A stretch of DNA of 64,000 nucleotides from Wolfiporia cocos (GCA_029448655.1 JACCLO010000003.1:310001-374000), one strand, 5' to 3'. Positions 33,130 to 46,500 are shown, numbered from the stretch's first letter. Notes: generated by a model from the letters alone, not told the origin. Numbers and translations: made by a program.

Positions 33130-34822
33130 TATAGCAAGTCAAGGGTAGGATGCATACATTGCTAGATCCTCTCAGTTCATGATTCCGTAGAATTTCGTCG
33201 TGCATGCCAACAGTGACAATGAGCGGGAGATGGATGCCAACATCCAACCCCTCTTTCTTCCAAGACCTGAGATTCATGGACTCATTGCGTCATATCTCAC
33301 CAGCTCTCAACAATTATTGGTCAGGCTATGCGTTGAGGATCTTAATATCTACATCTGCGGGCGACTATACAATATTCCGCGCTTTAGTGTCAATTCACAT
33401 GTTCACGGGCTCGGACAGAAGCTTGTCCACTATGGCAAAATATATATAAGGCCACTTCCGTATCTGCTCAGGCAATGTGTGTCCTTTCAGGGAATCCAAT
33501 TGAATCCGAACTCAGGTTCCATAGCTTCATTGTTGATGCTTCTGTCCGTGGATTTAGAGTGGCTCACGTAAAGCACGTGTTCCCAGAGATCCAGGCTTTT
33601 ACACTTGCTGTACGCTACATACACTCCGGTATCACTCCAAGTAGAGTGCTGTTTTAACCTAATTTCAGCCAGTGGAATGCAAGTGGAGCCCTGAGATACC
33701 GGGTGCATTCCTAGACTTGAGGTTAATGTCCCACACGGTTTGCATGGCCTTTGAAACTCCGCGGTGGCTGAAGCGCAGGAGGGTGGCTGGGCTCGGTGGG
33801 TCGTTCTAAGCCCTCGAAGCTTATAGATAAGTTAAGACGTTCAGAAATCAGTAACTGTGCATGTCTGCAACGTTCAGGCACCTGTTTTGAGTGTCACGAG
33901 AAGAAACCACTTAATATTGATGTCACCATCCGCAAGAAGGATTCCGCTTATGGGAGCTTACCGCAAAATGTCAAAATTTCATCGAGAAGGAGAGGGAAAG
34001 GAGGCGGAAAAAACGAAAGGCTGATGAAAATGAGGAGGACAATGAAGCTGAGCTTGAGCGTGCGCTTCAAGTGATAGCCGCCACGGTCCAATGGGATATC
34101 AACGTGCCAACACCCACGTCGATCGCCGGACTATGCCAGTCACGAACACGCGCGGTCGTCGCCATCAGCATCAGTCCATCAATGTGATCAGGTACATATA
34201 CATTAATTGACTGTACACCTTCCTATAGGAGTACCAATTTGTTACATCTCAGCACTATCTCCATGATATTATACATGGCATGCTCCCATAATAAATGGTC
34301 AGAACCATTCCGAGGTTCCCATCGTGTCGCTTCATGGCCGTGCGTCGCTGAAGCGCCCAAGACTTCGTGTCGCACCAGTAGCTGAAGTGCCGAAGAAGTG
34401 GTGTGGCGCTTCAGCCCCAGTGAAAGTACCTCATACCAGAATCTATCAATAGATAACGGGTATGATAGGGGTTAAAATTGGATGGTAGAATAGCATGCGC
34501 TATCTTTTAGGCGCCCGGTAACATAGTAGTAGCTACTGTAAGATGCCAAAAGCTATGAAGGTAGTATTAGGCATGTAGGATGGATACCCAATAATTTAGA
34601 AATTATATCCCCGTCTACTGGAAGCTAGAGAAAAATACTCGGGGCCCTGGGTTGAGTGCCAGAAGCTACCAGAATATACTCATTGCCAGTGGCCTTTACT
34701 CCCAAATCAATCAGAACATACAAATTCATATCATTGTCCATTTTATAAGCTGCCGCAAACTACAGAAAGCTACTAGAACATATCCTCGGCCTTTTGACGT
34801 AGGTTTTGCGTCATACTACTCA
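33130..34822. other. Intergenic, no supported gene
   Basis: Several overlapping short plus frames between 33200 and 34074 have no recognisable domain. GGCTGAAGCG/CGCTTCAGCC motifs occur at about 33770, 34350 and 34410. Confidence 0.35.
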
Positions 34823-35600
34823 AATCCTCCTGCAGCGCAGCAACTCGGCGAGCTCCTTGAATATTCAAAATCAGACATGTTGCACTGTCAGACAATCTGT
34901 GAACATACCAAAGAGCTTCATACGAATCTAAGCTGTCCGAGCCCATCACCATGTGGTGATTAGGTGGGTAATAGCCTGTAGAAAGTAAATAGTGATATCT
35001 CAAGATGCTGAGATTTCGCATACCTCCAATGACATAAATGAGGAACGTCCTGGCTCCATTTGCATCAGTTGATTGTCTATTGTGTGAGCCACTTCTCCGT
35101 CCAGGAAGCAGCGGCCTCAGAGCATCTGCAGCACGTGAACGCCACGGGCGACCATGCAAGGGGATGTCCATGGGGGCAATGCTGCTCTGGTTCCACCAAT
35201 TCTCAGCGGAACCCAAGCTACTTTCTGTAGAGCGCACATCATCCGACAGCTGCATATGATCTGCGGCGCTGTGAGCATGATTGTGTGTGCGGCCCATATC
35301 GACAGACTGCAGACCGACTACGATCACGGGCACCACGACGATCGCGTTCGGGTGTGTCGCAGCGGGCGACGGCGCTTGAGGCTCGCTGGGCTCCGCACCT
35401 TCAGCGGGCATGTCAAGCGGGGTGGTGGTAGTGGAGGAAGGGGGGTGCGAGTCAGAAGTGGCGCTTCCGGCAGCCTCAGGCGAGGTAGGGGAAGTAGCGT
35501 CTACAGAAGTGCAATGAGGGGCAGTAGCACTGTGGTAGCCGCATGGCCCTGTGTCTGCAAAATGGGGATAGGCTGGAAGTGATACAATCGCCAGAGGTTG
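34823..35600 (-). pseudogene. Truncated RING-type E3 ligase-like gene
   Basis: The minus strand reads a Ser/Pro/Thr-rich segment (from about 35600), then ARTFLIYVIG, an intron GTATGC...CTACAG, then YYPPNHHMVMGSDSLDSYE, a second intron GTATGT...TTCAAG, then ELAELL, and stops almost at once. YYPP.HH...G.DSLDSYEALWELAELL is, as I recall it, the conserved block just before the C-terminal RING finger in a basidiomycete RING-protein family. The RING itself is missing. Upstream minus-strand pieces near 35770-35870 (PLLNSICHPLDELPASADI) may belong to the same or a neighbouring gene. Confidence 0.45.
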
Positions 35601-36590
35601 ACTCCAGGAGCCCTGCGACCGCTATCTGGGACATATCAGTGGTCAAAAAAGGACCCAGGGATCGGTGTGGGCGAGCGCATACACTCACCATGTTCTGTGG
35701 TCAGTCCGATCACCTGTGTGCCCAGTGCGCATTGGCAAGTGAGTGCGCATCCTTGACACTTCACATGTTGCGGACCAGATCTGCAATGTCTGCGCTGGCG
35801 GGCAACTCATCGAGCGGGTGGCAGATTGAGTTGAGGAGAGGTGCCATCTCGGGGCACAATGCAAGCATGGGGAATGTACGTACCTCTGCAGTTTGCACCT
35901 ACAGACGGAAGTTATCGAAGACAGTTGCTGTGCATGCATATACTCACTCAATCTTGTTCAAAGCTTTCATTTGCTGTGATCTGTGATGAAGCAACCAATT
36001 ACCTCTATGGCCACCTTACCAGAACAACAAAGACGGGGAGATAGTGGAGGTATGTGGTAGAGGTAAGAGAAAAAGATGGACAACTCGAGACAGGACAAGT
36101 GCTTGCCCTATGACGCAATATTAGCTCACGTGGGCGCTTGGACTTGCATTGAACCAAGTCCGCTACGTGTTCGACTGAATTGAAACGTGGCTCTTTGACT
36201 TCACAGGTGCCCAAAACTTCAACGTTGTCAACGTCTTGATGAAGATATGTTAAAGATAGGAATTAGTATGGATGGGTATGACGAAAGTCTTGGCATTGGT
36301 CATTGGACTGCTCATACTCTTGGCATTTAGCTTTCGATATCATTGGGGTTGAAACCGGTATCTCAATGGTATATTTATATATTTTCTGGTATTTACAGGT
36401 ATCCCAAGGATATGCGGGACTTTCACTGGGCTTCAGCCACTATGGAGTCTCAAAAGGCCATGCAAACCGTGCAGGACATTAACCTCAAGTCATTCCTAGC
36501 GGGGCGCTTTTTGACGTCAGTACAGCTTGCAGTTGACGTTGCTGCTGTCTTGGATATAGTTCTCAAATCAGCATCAGTAATGTGAGTCCA
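35601..36590. other. No clear gene
   Basis: Apart from the short minus-strand fragment at 35770-35870 noted with the RING relic, only unconvincing short frames are seen. Confidence 0.35.
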
Positions 36591-36596
36591 GATGCA

Positions 36597-37882
36597 TTAC
36601 AGTCGTTCCAGAATATAATGACACCTGTCAGTTTTTTTTCCACATGTCATTTCGACATGTCGATCTTCCGAGCCAATGTTCTGAGTCCGTAAGCGCCCGT
36701 AAGCGCCCGTCTCTCACACTTTCACTCCTTCATCCCAAGCACTTTTTCCTGGCATCGAGATGCCCCTACCCTCTGTAGACAAAGATGAGCTATTTTCAGA
36801 TAGAATACCCACTCCTACTTCACAAGATCCCGATGAAGAAATCGATGAAAATGAGTTTGATGAACTAGAATCTAGCAGTGACTACAATACACGCACCTTG
36901 TGAATAGAATCCATCACGGCTCGAGTAATAATGCGAATATGTCCTCACAGTAGTGATGGAGGTTTGACGACCCAGCCGAAGTCACCCAAGATTTTTCGCT
37001 AGTGATGTAGACTGCTATGTGAGACTGCTAGAATTGACACAGACTTACACATCTGTGGGACCCTGTACAACAGGGGAATCCCTACACGCCCTACAAGGCA
37101 GTGTACAACCGCGATAGTGGTGACTTGTCGGCCGTATCCCTAGGGAACTCCTAAGAGCGACTTGTCGAGGTGGCACACAGACGAGCAAGAAGAGGAGGGC
37201 CCCCGGCCAGAGACACACACAGAGAGATGCAAGAGAGGCACCTAGTGCATTGTCGAGAATCTTAAGGATGGGGTTGTAAGACCCACATCCGCCGTACTTA
37301 TACATGTGTAGATAGCCAGTAATGGCTGCCCTAAAGATGCGGCCTGTGCGCAGTATCTAAGAGGGCACATGACTACATGTAACTACTGTGACCATGTGAT
37401 GAGTGTGACCGTAACGTAAGTACCGGAGACGCACGCTACCCTACAGCGCTAACCTAACGATCAGGTGACCTACAGTATCTGGGAGTGACGTGGAGGTGGC
37501 TATGGTATAGAGGGGCGTCGTACGCCTAGCGGCACCCGTATAACCTATAGCGAGGGAGTCTAAATTAATAAGGAATAATTTGTGACAAGTATTTTGCAAT
37601 GTTGTCCTCATTCCAGCCTCTATTCCACAGCCATATGGCCCAGAATCTCACATATTCACTAACATTCCTATTTCCCTTGACACAGAGAGTGTGATAGTGC
37701 ACAGAATCTAGACAATTGCAGTGGAATACAGGTTCAGGCAATGGGCACTTACAGGTTCGGAACATCAGCTCAGAAGATCGACGTGTCGAAACGACGTGCA
37801 AAAAAAGACTGACAGGTGTCATTATATTCTGAAACCACTGTAAATGTTCATAGAATTCCTTTACATTTTGACCCTCACTCAC
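36597..37882. repeat. Inverted duplication of an unknown coding fragment
   Basis: Sequence at 36597-36720 (CAGAATATAATGACACCTGT...) recurs inverted at about 37745-37865. On the minus copy the frame 37565-37882 is open for 105 codons (EHLQWFQNIMTPVSLF, a Cys-rich TCKCPLPEPVFHCNCLDS, then WLWNRGWNEDNIAKYLS). The plus copy is broken and followed by a short acidic frame at 36760. Possibly a transposase remnant; not identified. LTR-like DNA (TATACATGTG in reverse, R-like GGGCATGAC repeats) fills 37060-37560. Confidence 0.4.
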
Positions 37883-38238
37883 AAAATTGATCTGAATAGG
37901 ATTGAAGGGTATAACATAGATGGTCTTACATTTGACATAGAAGACATCCCGTTCAGGTAGGCTCTCACACTTTATAGTTACCCATTACATTCTACTATTA
38001 GCATACATTTATGGGGCGCATCAGCCGATGCACCTCCACCCAGTTTTAATCAACTCAGCAATATTTGATTAAGCCTATTTCTTTGAGGTTGACGTGTTTT
38101 CCCAATCAAAATCCATATTCTAACAGCAGAGTTGCTGAACATAATAGAATATGATAACATAATAGAATAGAATATCTCTTCCATCATTTGTTGAATCAAA
38201 TCCAAGCACATATCAGGCAATGAGGGTTATTGATAGAT

Positions 38239-38836
38239 TGTGACAGCTACCATCTGACACAGACAGACTGTGGGACTCACTTTACTCAACTGATAAGCTT
38301 GAGGAGGCTTGAAGCGAGGTGAGGGGTCTGAGAGCACAGCAGGAGTGATGTGCAGAAGTTGCGAATGCAAGAGAACGAATCTAAAGAATAGTGTAATGCT
38401 ATTCCTACTTATATACATGTAGCGACAGCAGCCGGTAATGGCTTGCCCTAAAGTACCAGGTCTGTGTGCTTGTACAGGAATTATGGCTAAGTCGTAAACT
38501 ACAGTAGACCATGTGCACCTGCAATGGCCGCATTAGTAAGAAACAGGCTTTGGACCTGTGGGTCCCTGTTGACATTGTGGCTTCAAAGGGTTGTAAGCCA
38601 AGTAAGCGTGATGACATATGCCGGTATTGGGATATGAGTAATCTAAGACGTAGGCTTGTGATAAATCTGCAGGCCACTTACGTGTAGTACATTACTAGCG
38701 TGTTATGTACATGTTGTTTGTGTGCATGTACGTGTCTACGGGCGCTTAGAGCAGTGAGCTTGAATATGCTCGTAGAAATGCGGGAAAAATAGGTAGAAAT
38801 ACAGGAAAATTCGTAGAATGTCCCAGATCTGGGACA
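38239..38836 (-). repeat. Solo LTR, LTR-B family (reverse)
   Basis: In element orientation it starts TGTCCCAGATCTGGGACATT and ends GTAGCTGTCACA. TATA (ATGTATATAAGT) lies at about two thirds of its length. Similar in layout to copies at 40349, 50891 and 62218. No target duplication found. Confidence 0.75.
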
Positions 38837-39482
38837 CCATCAAGCCTAGCTGACCTCTTCACCACAGCAGTATGTTCTTCCCAACTTGTCAAGAAGCCTT
38901 GCATCAATATCTATATGCAAATGCTCAGGAAGCAATGGTATGCTGTATCATTGTGTTCAACTTAGGTCCAGTCAAATGAAAATGATGTGCTTCTTACATA
39001 TTAGAGCATCCTATTTTCTAGGTGTTGCCTCATGTATGATGCTAGTTGTTGACCTTCATGACTCTGATTGCTGCCAGAGGAGTTGATAATGTCTGTATGT
39101 AATTTGTCCCTGCATATGCTGTTACTAGGAGGTAGTGTACAGTCACAGCCTTTAGCTGTAGAATTGGTGGTATCTATCTTTGATTGAGCACTTTGAGAAC
39201 ATACAAACCTTCACAGTGTATCATTGCACATTTTGGCCTAACAAGCCCTCTCTTATAACTTGTTTCATATCTTTCTAAGCTGGCCTTCAAGCCCCCTCAA
39301 CCTCTATTACGATCAGTGAGTTGTAATTTTGTAGCACTGATAAATACAAAATGATCAGGAATATGTCTGTTATGGTTATTTGTGAACACTGGCAGAACTC
39401 ACCATTGGGTGAATACAATACAGGGGCATGTTGTGCAACCACCCCCCTGGCTATTTGTGGACGCATCGGGCCTAACCCCGGT

Positions 39483-40070
39483 TGTACTAGTGTATAGGGT
39501 GCGTTTCAACTCTGGCAGATCCAACTCTGCCCTTGTTTCGTATTCATCATTCTATGACTGACAGATGGTGTTCAACCGCCATATCATTCCTATCCATCAT
39601 TTCAGATTCATCACTACATACTTATCAAATGTTTCGTACCATAGTGTAGATAGTATCTGTGACATCTGGGACAGACAAGACTCCTAAAACCCAGCATAGT
39701 ATAAAAGCCAATGTACTTAATTGTTGAGGCTCTTCAGCTCGACCTTGTTGTACAAACAAGACATCTTATACTTGTTCTTAAATGTAGGAAACTACACTCA
39801 GTATTCACCAAGCTCTTGAACTTACTAAGTCCTTGAAGTGCCCAACAACTTCTCAGACTTAGGCGAGCCTCATAATCTACAAAGCTCGCACCCGAATCAA
39901 CTATATCCTCTAATGCATATTGAATATTGAACGAACCCCTAGGGTCTTTGACTTAGGGCCTGAAGGCTTATCACAGATATATTTGCCTTACACTCGTCTG
40001 CTGGACTACGTGCAGAAGAATGATTTATATTCATGTACCAATTATACAAACAGGTATATGACCTGTAACA
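39483..40070 (+). repeat. Solo LTR of the element 1 family (LTR-1)
   Basis: Starts TGTACTAGTGTATAGGG and ends ATGACCTGTAACA. It aligns along its full length with the element 1 LTR and keeps TCAGCTCGACCTTGTTG at the R start. 588 bp. No target duplication recognised. Confidence 0.85.
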
Positions 40071-40348
40071 ATGCCACAAACTTGTGTCTGTGTTCTTTGT
40101 TACACTTGACATCCCAGCTGCCATCCCAGACCTAATGGCTGAGGTACACCAAGTCTCAGTCTTGTTATGGATCAAATATCCATTCAGCCAAGATAACTAG
40201 GATGAGTTACTTAGCAAGTCAGGTAGCGCACTACCTGTCAGACTCTGCAGAGTCAGAGTGTTGATATACAAGTTGAGGCTTAATTGCTTAAGCTTTGAGA
40301 ATGAGTATAAGATCCTTGTAGTTTGAACAGGGTTGAGCTGAGGAGCTC

Positions 40349-41015
40349 TGTCACAGATATGGGACATTCTGCGAATTTTTCCCTATTTTTCCCTATTTCT
40401 CTGGCATTTCTACAAGGATATCTAACGATATGCCTCTAAGCGCCCATGTACACGTACACTAACACAAACAACACATACATAACATGCATGTTAGTACTAG
40501 TGACTCAGTGGACTAACTCTCCAAAGTCACACACCTTTGTCATATCCCGATATCAGGCTTTGTCACTGCTGACATGTCAGTGGCCCGTTACTTTATCACA
40601 TGGCTAGCTACATTATGACTCATATCCCAATACCGGCATATGTCATATGGCTTACCTAGCTTACTAACGCAACATAGCCACATTCCCAACATGGACCCAC
40701 CACTCAAAACCACTCTTACGATTGGTGCAGCCATTACCGGTGCACATGGTCTATTAGTATAGTGGACTTAACTGTTTCTTGCACCTACAGTGCACAGGCC
40801 CGGTACTTTAGGGAAAGCCATTACTGGCTGCTCTTGCAGAGTGTATATAAGTAGGCTTAGCACCTCTGCTAAGACCTTAGATTTGTTCTCTGCATTCACA
40901 TCAATACTCCCCTATCCGCTGTGCTTACTAGCTCCTCACACCTCCTTCAAGCCCCTCAAGCTTTCAAGTCGAGTATAAGTGAGTCCCACAGCTAGTCTGT
41001 GTCAAACTCAACTGG
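40349..41015 (+). repeat. LTR-B copy nested in LTR-A
   Basis: Starts TGTCACAGATATGGGACATT inside LTR-A after AGCTC. TATA GTGTATATAAGTAGGC near 40843. It ends near GAGTCCCACAG...GTGTCAAACTC and lacks the usual GCTGTCACA tail, so its 3' end was lost before or when the adjoining TIR element settled. Confidence 0.75.
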
Positions 41016-41017
41016 TA

Positions 41018-41590
41018 AGGTAGGGGACGCTAGGAACGGGCACCTTTACATAATCCGATCACGTGATACTTCCCACGGTCAAATCCTGAGGATTCTCCAT
41101 CGCCGTATGGTGATGTATTTCCGGAAGACATAGGATAGGTGTAGTATGATTCAAATACAGTTTCTGTACTGCAGTTCACAGCTAATCGAAAGGTGCTATT
41201 GCTGTCTGCGTATGTCACTGAAGTTTACATGTAAGCGCCCATCCCGGTCTGGGAACCAGGATGTTTAGACTTGCCTGATTTGTACCATCACGTGATATAA
41301 CCCTAAGCTAGGTGTGGCCAAATCCCAGTGCTTGCGGAATAAAAAATGCGCCAGGAGCCTCAAAATGTGCAGAAAAAGTCAGAACTAAAATTTTCACTTT
41401 TTTTGAAATTGCTTGGTCAATTCTCAACATCCCAAGATTTTGCTCAATAGGATTGAAAGAGGAGGTCCTTTCCCATCATTCCTATTGAGAAAATCCACAA
41501 AACGTTGCCCGTGGTCAATGTTATTAGGGTGGTTGGTATCGGTAGCGCCTTGATTATGTAAGGGGTGCCCGTTCCTGGCGTCCTCTACCT
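41018..41590. mobile_element. TIR element with TA flanks (MITE-like, 573 bp)
   Basis: About 40-bp imperfect TIRs: AGGTAGGGGACGCTAGGAAC on the left and, inverted, AGGTAGAGGACGCCAGGAAC on the right, continuing GGGCACC..TTACATAATC. TA lies directly outside both ends. No coding frame of note. TA duplication suggests a Tc1/mariner-type source, but the outer flanks belong to two different LTRs, so part of the context is deleted. Confidence 0.6.
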
Positions 41591-41821
41591 TATTTACATA
41601 GGATTATATACTACGGTTAATTGACTGGGGTCATAGTGTCCATGGTAATGCTACCATTAAGTCTGTAAGGCTAGCATGCTAAGTAGACAAATAGCAACTG
41701 TTGCAGTTGAACGCAACAAGGGCTGAAACATGAGAATACCTGTAGTTAGACACAGATCATTGACTAGAATCTGATATGATGGGAAGCTATGGGCATAGGG
41801 TTGTTGTACATGAAATGAGGG

Positions 41822-42296
41822 TGACACAAACTTGCCTGGCTGTGCCAACACCGGGTATAGTGGTGTCTACCTATGCCAAAGCAGGCTGGATGTTGACATC
41901 ATCAAAGTCGAGAGGTTGGGTCACAGACTAGCATGCCAAGGATCAAGTAAGGGTGCACATGGTATTGCAACACCAAAGTCGAGCTCTGAGGGTAAGCCTC
42001 AGAACGTCTCATGTTTATATACATGCCAGCACAGCAGTCATGTATCTATGTACCCTAAAGAACGTGGGTTGTGCGTGCAGCGCTACAGTAGGGATCATGT
42101 GCCAACTGGGGCACATGTTCATAAGGGGTCACGCACCTGTAAGGGCACATGACTACTGGGTCACTGGATCTGGCAGTCACATGACTGAAGGGGTGTCTCT
42201 ATCTACCAGACACCTACCTAAGGGCGGCTATCTAATCTAGAGACCATGTGACCGTGGAATAATAGAATAACCATGTTGCAGATAAAATCTGTGACA
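41822..42296 (-). repeat. Solo LTR with GAGGG target duplication
   Basis: In element orientation it starts TGTCACAGATTTTATCTGC and ends AAGTTTGTGTCA; 475 bp. GAGGG is present at 41817-41821 and 42297-42301. It interrupts the LTR-A copy exactly between homologous positions. Confidence 0.82.
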
Positions 42297-43000
42297 GAGG
42301 GTCTCCAGTTGAATGGGGATTCCTGGAATAAGGTGCACAGTGAAGTGGTTGAATGCTAAGTCCCTCCATACTGTGATGTGTCAAGGAAAAAATAATCGAG
42401 TGTACTTGTGCAGACCATAACAAGTCTAGTGTGAGGATCATACAGCAGGAGTTGACTAGGATGAGGGACACACCCCAGAGTTACATTGATAGGTCTGAGG
42501 AGTATGCATCAGACTTCTTATGCTTAAGTACATGCTGTGTACCACTGGTAATATGACTACCCTAAAGAGGCCCCAGCCCAAGTGCTGGTCTGATGCAATG
42601 CTGACATTGAACTATGACATACAACCTATGGTTACTGTAGGTAAGGTGTTATAGTAACTACCCCCGCCCATATGTTAGATAGACAGATCATGTGACTGCT
42701 ATGCACTATACCTCATGTCCCAAAAACTGTGACAGAATAATTGATAAACATGAAACGGGGCCACAGTTGGGCATGGCCTGGAGGGCAGCATGGTTATCAC
42801 AAGATCCCCTTGCTCAGCCACAGACAAATAAGACCAAAGACTCACTGATTATAAGTGACTGGTACAAAAACAGAGTGCTTAAGTAATCAAAGAGGATATA
42901 AGACATAATGCAATGAGACTGAAGCTGAGGGCAGACACCCACAGCACCTGATCTTGTATACACTCTAACCCTAGGCACTAAACTACTCAGATTAAGTCTG

Positions 43001-43501
43001 TGTTACAGATTGAATGTCTGTTCAGCTAAGTCAACTTGGACAAGTTACTCAGCATGCCAAGTAGTGCATTACTCCTGTAGACTTGAGACTGCAGTCAGAG
43101 AGTCAGAGCTTTGATATATTTGCTGAGCCTTGTTTCCCGAGTTTGAGAGCAAATCTAAAACCCTTGTTATACAACAAGGTCGAGCTGACGAGCTTGGCCA
43201 GTATGTACATCGGTTTATATATTCTCAACTATACAACGGGGTCATAATGTCCTTGGTACTGCTACCACTAAGTCCATAAGGCTAATACGGTAAAACAACA
43301 ACAAGAATGTTGTGGTTGAGTGCAACAATGGCTGAAACATGATCCCTACTGTGGTTGAATACAGAAGGTAGCTAGAAGCCCTGGTACAAGGGTGAAGGGT
43401 TGATAAACCTGGAATGGAACCCAGTTGAATGGGGGAATCAGATACACTGTGCACTAGCAGGTGGTTGAATGCCGAGTCTCATTATATGTGAAGTCCCATC
43501 A
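43001..43501 (-). repeat. Solo LTR-A (reverse), 501 bp
   Basis: In element orientation it starts TGATGGGACTTCACATATAA and ends GACATTCAATCTGTAACA. It aligns throughout with the LTR-A at 55571-56075 (505 bp) and keeps CAGCTCGACCTTGTTG. Confidence 0.8.
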
Positions 43502-46500
43502 CCTAGGGGAAAATCGAAAAAATACTAAACCGCATGTGATTGTAACAGTCTGCCCTAAAGCTAGATAGTCTGTGTGCAGCTGGTAATGGCTGTGCTGGTA
43601 AATGGCCAGTACATGTAATAAGCCTTCTACCCAGAATCAGATTACTAGTGAATATGAATAAAGATGATTGTCATACCACCATCACATGACATTCTAGGAC
43701 CTTTGAGAAACTTCTATCTGGTTCTAACCTATGACTAGCCCAATATGGAATGGTATGACTGTGTGACTGTTGCACATGTACACATTACATAAGCACCCTG
43801 TCTAGCACTAATGTCATGTGGTTGACACATGGTGTTGAGAGTTCAGGTCCAGTCCTGACACAGTTGTATAAAATTCATGTCACAGTTTATTCTTTGCTGA
43901 ATAGACTACTAGGGCCTGCATGACCCAAGGAGTTGCACCCTAGAGGAACACTTACAACCACTAGCACCTTGTTAGTGTCTAGTCAAGTGTGAGTTAAGCC
44001 TCACATGAGTGTGCACCAAGGTATGATAAGACAATCCCTATTGCCCGTTATGTCATACTGCACTGATAAGAATAGATAGCTGATGACTCACATTACATTA
44101 CTCACATCAAAAGACTATCTAGATACAGTGTACTTACATAACCATTCTATGGATTGCTGCAGTGCATTGACCTGATACCTTAGGACATACGTAGTGTAGT
44201 GGTGCCATATCATGTATATATACTGTGCAGCATCTGAGTCACACCTCAGACTTTATATTGTCAGCCTAGGGGACATGTCCCCTAGCTGTGTTCACTATCT
44301 TCACTGTGTGCTGTATGACCTCCAATCTCTTGTATAACTAGACTGGTAGCTTGCAATGCCACCTATAGAGCACTGGCTCAATAGCCAGTTCTCCTCACCA
44401 CCTTATTTTAGGACAGTTGAGAGGCTGGGGATTATAGGGGTTTCCTGCATAGGTCCAGTCAACACAGTTTGTGTCAATTCCCTAAAATCCCAGAAATACT
44501 GTGACAATGGTTGAACACTAAGTCCCTTCTTCCCATGTGGTGTCAAAGTGAAATTGTAACAAATAGGAGGTTAGCAATGGTGGACCAGAAAGTATTGGAA
44601 GTGTTGGTATATAAACCATTGGATAATTTGTAGCAAGATAGGCAATATACGGCACACATTTCACATCTTAGTTATGCTTCAGTTCCAGTATTGTCTGTCA
44701 CAAAAACCCTTTCTTGCCCCCTCCCTGGGTCGAACCCAGGGCCCCTAGTAATTAGTCACATGACCAGTGCGCCGCTGTACATAGTGGACTAGTAGTTACT
44801 CGTAGCCCTTCCCTTGGTATTACACATAGTAGATTAGTCATAACATACTGTAGTCATCTATAGTTATGCTTGGGCCCCTTTAGGGCAAGTACATAGCCCA
44901 TTGCTGTGATGCATGTATATAGTCTACTGTCTGAGGTCTTACAACCTCAGACTCTTCAATCTAGGCATTGGGCCTTGTCCCACTTTACTCATCATCTCTG
45001 CATGCTAGTCTGGGAAGTGCCTGTGCCTTGGTGCAGCATATGGAGCTCCCCTCTGACTAAGCCCTAGTAAAACTCACAAGCCCCCTTTAGTCCTGAATCT
45101 ATTTCTGAATCAGCCAAGCTAATATCTGAACATCCACAGACATGACCAAGCAACTGATCACTGCTCTGAACTTAACCACAACAAATTACTATGAATGCCA
45201 ATCTGGTTAGAATCTCTTGGTAACACCAGAAATCTCAGAATGTGAATGGCTTGCTGTCACAATTTTTACAGTGATGTTTCTTCCCCCTCTATTCTACAAT
45301 ACCACAGGCTCCTAGTACCTATTTACTAGAAGGTAGCTATTATGCTACAACATAGTACTATGCCACAAGGCCTGTACTAGCCCCTTGGGTCCATTACTGG
45401 ACCCTATGATTTACGCTATGTCCACTACCTGAAAAGGTAACATGACCTTTATGCTATAGTCTGGTGGCCCTTACCAGTTGCCATACCTATGAGCTCAGCA
45501 GGCACCATTACTGGTGCCCTGCTTACACTACTGATATTACCCAGTAGTTTATGATGGTCTTGGCAATACAATCAGGGCTGTGAACAGACCATGTACATAA
45601 GGGTAGCCACTTAGATAGTGATGCTCTCATGTACATAAACATTACCAGTTCTGAGGTTTACACCTCAGAACTATTAATCTCATCGTTGGCCTAACTTGGT
45701 CCTCACCTCTTTTGCCTATGTGTGCCAGCACCAACCGAGTCCTTTCCCTCTGCTATCATAGAAACATGCTAGTCTGAGGTCATTACCTGGTCATTCCTAC
45801 ACCCTGGCTCTTGGTTCTAGCATATGCACAATGTGTTACATCTGGATGTGGGAACCAGTCACATGCAAGTGCAAGGCATTTAGTCCCCTTCGCTAAAAGG
45901 GTGTAATGTCACAGTCAAGCAACATTACGGTTCCTGGTATATAAACCCATCCTCCATTGCCAGATTGGGTAACAGCTGTCTCACAGTTTCTGTCCCGTGT
46001 TACAACCATAACACAATGGCTTATATGCTAGGCAAGCCAGTTTGTGATCCTTGCCCCTCATATACCCTTCAGCCCAGTGACATTCAGAGTGGTGCACAGC
46101 TAGCCATCTCCAGAGGCCCAAGCCCAGCAACCCTTTCCCTTTGGTTGTGGGCAGACCCTCTGCTAGCATATCACCACCAACAGTGTCTGGCTCATATACA
46201 TGCTGATTGAGTTCTTAGGGACCGGTATTCAGGGTACTGGCATCTCTAATCTATGGTATCTAATGGCCAGTAAGAAAAGTACACTGAGTAGTCTACCACA
46301 TGACTCTATTACTAATGCAGCTTGTCCTACCAATAGGAAATAAGAATAAGTATGGTACCACCTTGGATTTATTCCAGAGTTTTCTGAGGAAGTTTCCAGA
46401 GGTTTCTACCTGGTTCCAGACCATAACTGGCCTGAAAGGGGGGACAACTGCATATGTGCACATTATATATCAACCTGTCTTGTGACCAGATCTGAGCCAT

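Larger units (their letters stand above)
40163..42383 (-). repeat. LTR-A solo copy (reverse), split by two later insertions
   Basis: Pieces 40163-40348, ~41593-41821 and 42297-42383 together give a full LTR-A in the order of the copies at 43001 and 55571. The gaps are filled by an LTR-B (40349-41015) with a TIR element (41018-41590), and by another solo LTR (41822-42296) with a perfect target duplication. Confidence 0.8.
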
